NCBI GenBank assembly: GCA_002811675.1
Contig: PDIM01000005.1
Location: 51,417-115,416 of the forward strand
Reading direction: 5' to 3'
DNA from: Ichthyosporea sp. XGB-2017a
Taxonomy: Eukaryota > Opisthokonta > Ichthyosporea
DNA length: 64,000 nucleotides
The notes beneath the pieces are model-generated. The model made no database searches. It was not told the origin of the DNA and worked only from the letters and a program-made list of their open reading frames with translations. The position numbers and the translations under genes are program-made. Positions 57,801 to 64,000 of this stretch are shown here, piece by piece. Every line of letters starts with the position of its first letter. Position 1 is the stretch's first letter.

Positions 57801-60519
57801 TTTTCGAGATTATAACCTAACCAATATAATGATTTCAAGCACGAGTACTTTTGAAAAAAGTGTCGCTTATCTCTATAGTTTATTTGGAGCAAATGCGGGC
57901 GAATTCGAAAATGGCATTCGAGAATGGATAACCAAAGTTAAATCAAAGTGCTCATTAAAGAGCTCAGGGGATAGTCTTGCATGTTCAAAATCTACAATGG
58001 CCTTTTTGGAAGAATTAAACACACACATAGGAGGTCAAATTTCGGCAGCCATATCTTACAGTCGCCGTCGCCGCCGCAGTTTTCAAGTTGGGGTTGGCTT
58101 GCATGGGGCTGTGCTGAACAACATTTATGCTCCCCCGGTGCTTGTCATATTAGCGGCAATTAAGCAGGCTTATACCTTTTCTCTACTGCAAAGTGAAATT
58201 CCAAACTCGTATTGGCTTTTAGTGCAGACAAAACAAGCTCTTCTAGATTGTGCAGAAAATGCGCGTCAATTGTTTAGCAATTTTTTTGTTGCAGAGCGAA
58301 TGCTTACGATGAGCTCCCTCAAATTCGTAGGGAAATCCTCAATTGGCAGTGGTGTAATGTACTATGACGAATTTAGGAAGGGAACATTTCATGTACGGGG
58401 AGAGAGGCTAACTAAAGAATTTTATTTTAATAATGAGGGAATGCTTGAAGGTCCTGGTGTTAAAAAAGGAACCAATGAAATTTTGGGGATTTTAGAAACT
58501 AAAGAACAAGTAAGCAAAAAATTAATTGCTTCCTTCTACCCGCATATGTTTCAAAAAGGAGACCGTGTTATGGTATCTTCCGAATACCTTTCAAAACTTT
58601 TGGAAAGGGAGAGTCAAAACAAACTGTGGCGGTTGTACCCAGGGCCAATACAAAAGGAAGCACTATACGAAGAAATTTTTCGCTTGTGTGAGTGTTTTCA
58701 AGTGTCATTGAGCCCCATTAACAAAATCACATTTTTGAAGAAAAGCCCACAACAAGGGTTGGAGGAATTCGAAAATGCGATTCTGAAAAGTGAAGGTACT
58801 TTTGAGTCAGACTTGCGCAGTCGCCCAATGCTAAGGAATGAGATTGAAAAAGATAAAATAACGGACTGGAAAAGCAAATTTACATTTCGGTCGCCTGTAG
58901 ACCAAAGCATGAAAACAAGAAATGATGTGGTGCGGGACTTCTTTTATGGGATGGTCGATCTAGCGAAGAAGTATGGGACTTTGGCAAAGACGTATGGGTC
59001 CAAAGAGCTGCTAGTGGAGCAATTATCAATGGATTTTCTTTTTTTGGACTTTCTTCGAACTTTCGATGAGACTATCGATTTTTATGGGGACCCCCAAAAA
59101 GCGGAAGCTCGAATCGCAGCCCTGAATATGGAAGCGTTCTCAGTGGCATCCAAACTTGGATCTTCCGCAGGATTTCCTTCAAAGTACACTTATGCTGCCC
59201 AAAGTTCTATTATCAAAGAAATTAGCAAGTTGATGAGCGACTTTTCAAAAGATTATATTGCGTTAATTTCAGAATCGCAGAGTAGATACACTTTGCAGGA
59301 TAGAGTTTCCACCTGGTCAGCAGTTTTTCAGAACAATTTGAACAGGTTTCTGTTTAAAGATGAACTGGTTGACAACATCCAGGATATTATTATTGGGTGC
59401 ATGGGTAGTCAACTATGGAGAATGAAACATATGGAGCGATTATTGGCAAGTATGAGTACTCTTAGCTTCGTCAAACCCGAATCTACCACAGGTGTAATGG
59501 TCACTGGGTTTGAATTTCGTCATGGACGACCCATCGAGGAAGACTTATATATAGATAAGACTAACATTGAGGTTGGTTACTTTGCTTCAGTAGAAGTTGA
59601 GTTTAGGGAGTGGGGAAGATTGCGGTTCCGAATTCCCCATTCAGACATTAAGGGTAAGCCATATTTGAAACGTCTTGGCGTTCGTAAATCGATTGGGGTG
59701 TTTCGTAAGTTTCGAATAGCCGAAATTGTAGTGAAGCCTCCTCCAAATGAGCCTTTATTTGATATTGATTCATACATGCCATTGCAAAGTCATCCACCCA
59801 CCATGTACCCAGAATCACTTCAAATGGTCTTTTTTGAAAACGCAGTTCGCACAGATGATATTATGATGCTCAGCACTTTTATGAACAGTGTAAATTCGGT
59901 ACAGAATTCGGTTTATTTCGTCAAAGCTTTTCCCACCAAGGCGATGTCCACAACCGGAACGGCCTTTATATCAACTTGTACAGAAAGTTCGCTTACCTTG
60001 GAACAGTGTGCATTTAAATTATTTTTTGACGATCAGCCTTTGGGTTTATTTCAGTTCCAAAATATACGGGACGTAAGCTTATACTATTATCTAAGGCTAC
60101 ACAACCCCGTGGATATAAACGAGCAAAGGGATATGAGATACATTTTCAGTTCTGACTCTGCTGTTATGGATGGGCTTTCGCAATCAAACGCCGGACTCCA
60201 ATCATTTAGTACCGCTTCAAAAAATTTAGAGCATCTGGAGCTTGATAAGCTCAGATTTGCTTACTTTACCCCTCTGTATTCTTCAAATTCTCTACCTTTA
60301 ACATTCTATTCCTATTTCTGGCAAAATAAGCAAATGACAGATGATACAATAACAATTCCGTCAAACCCCGCGCAAAGAGTGAACAACACAAACGAAATTG
60401 TAAAAATTGTCAATTTGATGTTTACAGCCAATTCCATTTTTGCAACGCCTTTATTTCGAATGGTTCATTTCAAATCCACTTCAAATTACTTACCCCCTCT
60501 TTCAACGAAGGGCCAATAG
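54880..60519 (+). CDS. Giant orphan type-II membrane or secreted protein (1879 residues)
   Basis: This is one uninterrupted ORF of 5.6 kb. A single hydrophobic helix at residues ~12-30 (LTFLLLFLLFTITIVV) is a signal anchor or uncleaved signal. The rest contains several Asn-X-Ser/Thr sites (NVSS, NQTA, NYSD, NMTS, NFTN, NNTD) and Cys clusters near 50-75 and 265-310, as in extracellular proteins. Around residues 1061-1067 there is SRRRRRSF, a strong furin/kexin-type processing site. It is followed by a hydrophobic, Ala/Gly/Val-rich stretch (VGVGLHGAVLNNIYAPPVLVILAA) that could be a buried or membrane-inserting segment. No C-terminal membrane anchor is seen. I recognise no domain or family. It lies 232 bp from a convergent secreted lipoxygenase, near the telomere. 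Confidence 0.85.
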   Translation: MAVVKTNQQRQWLTFLLLFLLFTITIVVKLRDQLDKKATKLDRFIPGYHVVVNEFRYSNCDFSEDADMCECHKMSENNEKLVKIVMTGPLYDSDHNFGMVHISPFVKRAFCHCANPELKTYADESTAQIYCLKNEFYPPSEKGKMQGFMSAISSLNFRIDSSIPNRPSFQLRSLELYQKITNTMAEYIMFQPTLYEYYQTYENLLPMSAYALNVSSPVIAKKHNEKDIYSFNQKAAQLGSLQYWQNQTASNDFVFYRCPNSVTYSALQGVCICRYEYEPVHDLGEVNCANRISNNGIDNGYVRCFKKLGPYCSNPQLLDESKAGNFELNNPLISVHSLYKDTAFARGRAMLNTRFLLASYSLVRFEISPILISPDHKSRCFTPLLRFLNKIHSEGSFATGHSTGWGQNAILEDDVLAIEDENGNLYKVIYRPLHKGNYQKLGWITGRMDGYQFHLMKWSEDYSVSPPASNGYYVPNKWVIEACRKGVAIDSSSEPVLISSPQANHHWLGAGYTMDDIMRIEEEEKSTNFMLMYSVYQTSHIGKLFVGALPGLETFHKLNYSDLNDAVRTKEAINYIMAYDETQSVVSLIQKEIRGMCIYFYYASPQFDTYRQQELFPPLSEYEAFRKYLHGDSALRQTVYQDKDGFFQELTHLYIARTILQLVLQIPKKLNTVYDSSWEPISDKCPMVFFYNFGNMTSKLDEPLEYLRNGQCKDIYADNRLNKWQFLETGGAPPLVDSPLITGINGYKYMGTGIDIGFFNTQAAKLRRGLNRKLNGKDLSEERRETYDKVTKLIISKSFPAVTEFTSSSRNGYLLGEFLKSSSFTELAYEYLVNQPSKMFMRNVRFLKEVTDLFVQSIPFPVSAAKKEHFRKILVANFTNSLGRPGKDDIIGNYNMTALSIFSGKYGIKASPGIKNFVHTLFEVSSARQTAGFFESVFLNNTDEFRESSNKALLDEIILLTVKEFAAQVDSMTIFRDYNLTNIMISSTSTFEKSVAYLYSLFGANAGEFENGIREWITKVKSKCSLKSSGDSLACSKSTMAFLEELNTHIGGQISAAISYSRRRRRSFQVGVGLHGAVLNNIYAPPVLVILAAIKQAYTFSLLQSEIPNSYWLLVQTKQALLDCAENARQLFSNFFVAERMLTMSSLKFVGKSSIGSGVMYYDEFRKGTFHVRGERLTKEFYFNNEGMLEGPGVKKGTNEILGILETKEQVSKKLIASFYPHMFQKGDRVMVSSEYLSKLLERESQNKLWRLYPGPIQKEALYEEIFRLCECFQVSLSPINKITFLKKSPQQGLEEFENAILKSEGTFESDLRSRPMLRNEIEKDKITDWKSKFTFRSPVDQSMKTRNDVVRDFFYGMVDLAKKYGTLAKTYGSKELLVEQLSMDFLFLDFLRTFDETIDFYGDPQKAEARIAALNMEAFSVASKLGSSAGFPSKYTYAAQSSIIKEISKLMSDFSKDYIALISESQSRYTLQDRVSTWSAVFQNNLNRFLFKDELVDNIQDIIIGCMGSQLWRMKHMERLLASMSTLSFVKPESTTGVMVTGFEFRHGRPIEEDLYIDKTNIEVGYFASVEVEFREWGRLRFRIPHSDIKGKPYLKRLGVRKSIGVFRKFRIAEIVVKPPPNEPLFDIDSYMPLQSHPPTMYPESLQMVFFENAVRTDDIMMLSTFMNSVNSVQNSVYFVKAFPTKAMSTTGTAFISTCTESSLTLEQCAFKLFFDDQPLGLFQFQNIRDVSLYYYLRLHNPVDINEQRDMRYIFSSDSAVMDGLSQSNAGLQSFSTASKNLEHLELDKLRFAYFTPLYSSNSLPLTFYSYFWQNKQMTDDTITIPSNPAQRVNNTNEIVKIVNLMFTANSIFATPLFRMVHFKSTSNYLPPLSTKGQ

Positions 60520-60751
60520 TCTCTTTGGACAACACCAAGCGTATGGCAACACAGCAAAAGTATTTTCTTTTAAAGGACTGAGTCGTAATGTGTATAGGGC
60601 GGCCTTCGTGTACAAACACTGTCGCAGTTTCACCATCCACACTCTGAAACATGGTATCGAAATAAAAAAAGTACAGAACTTAATGCTATTTTATTTTGTG
60701 AATTCAAAATTGTTCTATGCGCGTTGGCAAAAGCCGCAAAATACTAAAAAT

Positions 60752-62722
60752 TTAAACCCAAGAATGGGTTGGACATCTTACAGGGTCACCTGCATTGTAA
60801 CGAGGTTTGCCCACCGCTCTCTTAGCTTCCATGCTATCATACTTATCCTTTAATTTACGAATGTCATTTCTGAGGGACCAAATAATGTCTGGGGCAAAAT
60901 CATGAAACTGTGGAATGTGCTCTGTGTAAATATTCAGCATATTATCTTCGGCTCTGATGTTTCTGTAAAACGCTTGGGACTGTGCGATTTCAGCAAGAAT
61001 AACTTGTAGATTGGGGCTTAGATACTGCCTAAGATTCACTTCTACACCATGCTCAGTTGGCAATGGAGCCCAAAGAGCAAAAGGCGCATTTGGGAGCCCC
61101 ATGCCATGCCACACAAGATCTGAAGACATTGTGTTGTGCTTGAATGTCGTCTGGAACACCATGTTCGTAACTATTTCAATTAACTCTTTTCTTTTCTCAA
61201 ACTTGGAAGGGAATCTCTGAAAGTCGCCTCCGCTCGGGGACTGTACAGCAGCTGCCCAGCTTTGCACTTCCATGTCGTTTACCAATTCGGAATTAGTGTG
61301 GTACATTCGCTCCACATATCTAGTAACAAAGGATTTGATTGCTTTATAATATTCCATTCCTATTTCTGCAAACCTGTTGTTCTTAAGCGTATGGATACCT
61401 CTTCTTTTAAGACTATCGGGAAAAGGGGTTGTGATTTCTCTTTGGGAATCATCAAGAAAATCAGTCATCATTGCCATCATGCCTGGGGCTCCCCAACCAA
61501 AAAAGTTATCAAGAGGAGTATTGTCTGTGAACAGAGTAGTCAGACCTAAGGATGTTGTACCAAACAGAAGCTTAAAATGGTATTCAAGAAGTTGGTACAA
61601 AGGATGGTTCACAGATATATGCCTATACATTTCCACGCGAACAGGCTCTAACCACACATGCGCTTTATAGAAATGGACTCCATTCTGCCAACATTGTTCC
61701 GCCGCATTCATCGCTATCTTAGCAAGAGTCCACTCAGACTCAGTGCTCTTAATAGGAGTATAGACAATTTCATTATCTAGGCGAATGGCAACAGGCATCA
61801 GTCCTTTTTTACCATCACAAAAGAGTCCATGGGCGCCTGAAATGTATTTATACGGAGCACTAGCGTCATTATATTTACCGAAATCAGACATATTAACTTC
61901 AAATATTTTTTTGCTTTTTAGGAGTTGTTCAACAGTTTTCGATACGCCACAAAGGCTTTCTATCTCATCTTTAGTCAAGTCAACTTCAAAATGCAAAGAT
62001 GTTGCGCGTTTCAGAAGATGTGGAGCAAACGTCAACCTACGATCGGCAAAATTAGCGTCATCTCTCCAGTTTTTTAATGAAAAAGGAACAGGAAGAGCGT
62101 CCGTGAACAAATTATACAGGGCTTCAAGATCTTCCAAAGTGTCAATAGGAGGGTTACTGCCCAATAGTGTCCCGGCGACAAATTCAGACTGCCCAGGATT
62201 CGCTGTGGCAGAAACAATGCCTAAATCTTTCAAAATCAAGAGAGTAGCAGTTGCCTCGGTGTTCGTTAAATTGTCGAAAGCAAGCCCGTTAGGCATTTTG
62301 TACACTTCAGGAAAGGGGATTACACTGTATGCCCTTTCCACATTTTCAATAACACTTTGAATTCCCAGGAGTGTCTGTGCTCTAATTTGTTGCTCAGCTT
62401 CAGAGTCATAATCTGGAATGGTCATGGTTGGGGACTGATCATTTCGCTTTTCAAATCTACTTTTCGAAGCACTTTGAGCGGCGAGATACTTATCTTGTCT
62501 TGGTACTGGCTCTCTAGAGAATCTGATAAATCTGTTAACATTCTCCAACACTTTGTGTCCGTCAATATTGTCCTGCTCTCTGGCAAATTCCAGGATTTGG
62601 CCAACCGTAGGGTTCTTAAATGAAATCCTAAGACCACATGTTGTTTGAGCAACAGTGAAAAGCACCAAAGCGCAAAGAAGCACTACGAATGACAATCTGT
62701 TATTCATGATACAAAGCAACAT
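60752..62722 (-). CDS. Secreted PLAT-less lipoxygenase, Mn-lipoxygenase-like
   Basis: Single-exon, 656 residues. The start is at 62722 or, with a better signal peptide, at 62707 (MNNRLSFVVLLCALVLFTVA). No N-terminal PLAT/C2 barrel is evident. The catalytic domain has the lipoxygenase core: HFYKAH (metal ligands His350 and His355), HPLYQLL, then KHNTMSSD where His529 aligns with the third ligand and Ser533 with the variable Asn/His/Ser position. LPNAPFALWAPLPTEHG corresponds to the family's IPNAPP..R.PPPT. The last residue, Val656, would supply the carboxylate ligand. Secretion, no PLAT and terminal Val recall fungal Mn-lipoxygenases. The spacing HX4H is the usual Fe-LOX one, so the metal is uncertain. 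It oxygenates polyunsaturated fatty acids to hydroperoxides, here probably outside the cell. Confidence 0.88.
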   Translation of the reverse strand: MLLCIMNNRLSFVVLLCALVLFTVAQTTCGLRISFKNPTVGQILEFAREQDNIDGHKVLENVNRFIRFSREPVPRQDKYLAAQSASKSRFEKRNDQSPTMTIPDYDSEAEQQIRAQTLLGIQSVIENVERAYSVIPFPEVYKMPNGLAFDNLTNTEATATLLILKDLGIVSATANPGQSEFVAGTLLGSNPPIDTLEDLEALYNLFTDALPVPFSLKNWRDDANFADRRLTFAPHLLKRATSLHFEVDLTKDEIESLCGVSKTVEQLLKSKKIFEVNMSDFGKYNDASAPYKYISGAHGLFCDGKKGLMPVAIRLDNEIVYTPIKSTESEWTLAKIAMNAAEQCWQNGVHFYKAHVWLEPVRVEMYRHISVNHPLYQLLEYHFKLLFGTTSLGLTTLFTDNTPLDNFFGWGAPGMMAMMTDFLDDSQREITTPFPDSLKRRGIHTLKNNRFAEIGMEYYKAIKSFVTRYVERMYHTNSELVNDMEVQSWAAAVQSPSGGDFQRFPSKFEKRKELIEIVTNMVFQTTFKHNTMSSDLVWHGMGLPNAPFALWAPLPTEHGVEVNLRQYLSPNLQVILAEIAQSQAFYRNIRAEDNMLNIYTEHIPQFHDFAPDIIWSLRNDIRKLKDKYDSMEAKRAVGKPRYNAGDPVRCPTHSWV

Positions 62723-63430
62723 ACAGATTTGAATATTTCAATGAACTGGATTCCTGACTGGATTGTCACACAACAGGGAATATACTTAAACCAAACAAAG
62801 CAAAGAACAACAAGTATGCATTCTGCAGTTTATGTACTATACCAGTACAGTCCTCGAGAAAAAACTAGTTACCTGACAAAAACAACATCAGCAGCCAGTC
62901 CCATATTTAGGACAATTTTTGAGAGTCCTTTTTGGCGTTGGTCAGTTCCCAGGGGGGGGATTTTTTCGAGAGTCCTCAGGCACAGCAAATTAAGCTTGAG
63001 CGGCAACAACAAATACATAGTAAGTGAAAAGTGTTCCCGCTGGTTATATTTGGTCCGGAATGCCGAATGTCCAAATCCAGGACCCCGGAATTCCTCGCCC
63101 AGGAATGTAGGTACAAAGGGGAAAACTTTCCTGGAAAAAATTTTTGAATGAAAGAAAAATGCTTAAGTCGGGCCATTTTAAAAACGTGTGGTTCTCCCCA
63201 GGATCGGGAAGGGCTTCTCGAGGCTCGACTCTCCAGGGGGTTTACATTCTTGAGACTTGATGGCACGAGGCCTGCAGACATCAGTTGTTTTTGCCCGCCT
63301 CCGGCCCTTCGTGCCTCATTGATTTTTTTTGATTTTTGGAATTTCAGGTACCGAGTGGAGCACCACGTGGTGCGTGTTTGGTATTTCCTCCTCCTACTCC
63401 TCTTTTTGTTTTCTTGTTTTGTTTGTAACA
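62723..63430. other. Subtelomeric non-coding region
   Basis: This is upstream of the lipoxygenase gene. It has short G and A runs and an AG-rich block. Open frames on both strands are short or lack an ATG start and read as compositional. No repeat family was identified. Confidence 0.4.
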
Positions 63431-63775
63431 TTTGTGTTTTGACGCATCAGGAGTGTTCCTTTCGCCAGTGACCAGAGAAGGAGTAGGAAAGAGGGGAGGG
63501 CGCCACACACAGACCAAGACACTTGTGATCCCTAAGTATGCTGTATCAGTTGAGGAGGAGCCTTCAAGGAAGAGACGTGCAGTAGAGCAGGAGGTGGAGG
63601 AGAGGGATGTGCCACCCAAAGCTGACGCTCCTTGTCCCCCTCCTCCTGCTTCTGCTTCTGCTGCTGCCCCTCGTCTTCCCAATGAGATAATCCAGAAGAT
63701 CTTGGGCTACTCAGGACTCTTCTGAGACCTGAATGACAGAATCACAGATAACTCACTGCATATTCTTAATCAGAA
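63431..63775 (+). pseudogene. F-box-like gene fragment with in-frame stop, next to telomere
   Basis: An open frame (no ATG at its 5' end; possible CATCAG acceptor at about 63450) carries a basic/acidic linker (EEEPSRKRRAVEQEVEERD), a Pro/Ala run and LPNEIIQKILGYSGLF, which matches the start of an F-box (LPxEIxxxIxxYL). A TGA at 63723-63725 interrupts it, and the same frame continues DLNDRITDNSLHILNQK before a T14 tract and the telomere. It is probably a subtelomeric F-box-family relic truncated by chromosome-end healing. Alternatively it is a terminal exon ending at the TGA. Confidence 0.5.
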
Positions 63776-63805
63776 GTTTTTTTTTTTTTTGCCGAATTGG
63801 ACCCT

Positions 63806-64000
63806 TTAGGGTTAGGGTTAGGGGTCAGGGTCAGGATCAGGGTTAGGGTTAGGGTTAGGACTAGAGTTAGGGTTAGGGTCAGGACTAGGGTCAGGGTTAG
63901 AGTTAGGGTTAGGGCTAGGGTTAGGGTCAGGGTTAGGGTTAGGGTTAGGGTTAGGGTTAGGGTTAGGGTTAGGGTTAGGGTTAGGGTTAGGGTTAGGGTT
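63806..64000 (+). repeat. Telomere, (TTAGGG)n with degenerate inner variants
   Basis: The distal part (about 63935-64000) is perfect TTAGGG. The proximal ~130 bp is mixed with TCAGGG, TTAGAG, CTAGGG and ACTAGG-type variants, as expected at the inner edge of a telomere. Orientation (G-strand toward the window end) makes this a true right chromosome end. A T14 tract at 63777-63790 lies 15 bp inside it. Confidence 0.97.

Noticed and set aside
54880-60519. Viral fusion-protein reading of the giant orphan
   Set aside because: A polybasic site plus hydrophobic segment alone is weak; there is no C-terminal membrane anchor, heptad repeats or recognised viral domain, so it is kept as an orphan host-type protein.
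62976-63431. Minus-strand 151-residue Arg/Lys-rich frame near the telomere
   Set aside because: Random basic composition from purine/pyrimidine bias, no ATG-supported start context or motif.

Overview
This is the right-hand end of a nuclear chromosome from a eukaryote, and it runs into a telomere. The last ~195 bases are (TTAGGG)n with the G-rich strand 5'->3' toward the window end, degenerate inside and perfect outside. Genes are dense (about one per 2.5-3 kb), with zero to five short GT-AG introns of mostly 70-100 bp, and there are no plastid or bacterial operon features. The gene set suggests a unicellular opisthokont, most likely a holozoan relative of animals: a FoxP-like forkhead factor with a C2H2 finger, a P2X channel, class C (GABA-B-like) receptors, a synaptogyrin-like MARVEL protein and TMX1. 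That placement is inference; I cannot name the species.

Layout. 0.3-9.6 kb: a large propeller/solenoid-like protein of unknown identity, a P2X receptor head-to-head with an unusual chromatin-reader/DNA-methyltransferase fusion, and a Ser/Thr kinase. 9.6-10.6 kb: gene-poor, with short coding-like remnants. 10.6-20.5 kb: two divergent paralogous class C receptors with two stacked periplasmic-binding-type ectodomains. 21.1-23.7 kb: a synaptogyrin-like protein and the FoxP-like gene, convergent. 23.7-26 kb: simple repeats and a direct repeat. 26-32 kb: VPS39/VAM6, then a broken and an intact copy of a TMX1-type thioredoxin. 32.7-47.7 kb: a secreted Cys-rich protein, argininosuccinate lyase and synthase (divergent pair), RPT4, GPKOW/Spp2, a small basic protein, KRR1 and a mitochondrial carbamoyl-phosphate synthase. 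49.7-52.7 kb: a Cys-Pro repeat mini-protein and a PlsB/GPAM-type acyltransferase. 52.7-54.9 kb: a long spacer with a MITE-like hairpin. 54.9-62.7 kb: a 1879-residue orphan extracellular protein and a secreted, PLAT-less lipoxygenase. 63-64 kb: a broken F-box-like fragment and the telomere.

How genes relate. CPS, ASS and ASL, three enzymes of arginine/urea-cycle metabolism, lie within 14 kb. Many neighbours are head-to-head with 0.4-0.8 kb between starts (P2X/methyltransferase, receptor pair, ASL/ASS, RPT4/GPKOW, small protein/KRR1), suggesting shared promoters.

The most striking element is the methyltransferase gene at 5631-8439. A bacterial/phage-type beta-class (motif IV before motif I) N6/N4 DNA methyltransferase domain is fused behind four CW-like zinc modules and two or three PHD fingers, with a Tyr-to-Ser change in motif IV. 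Splice models were built by hand: each listed exon set keeps frame and restores family-conserved residues where a family is recognised. No alignment or database search was run.
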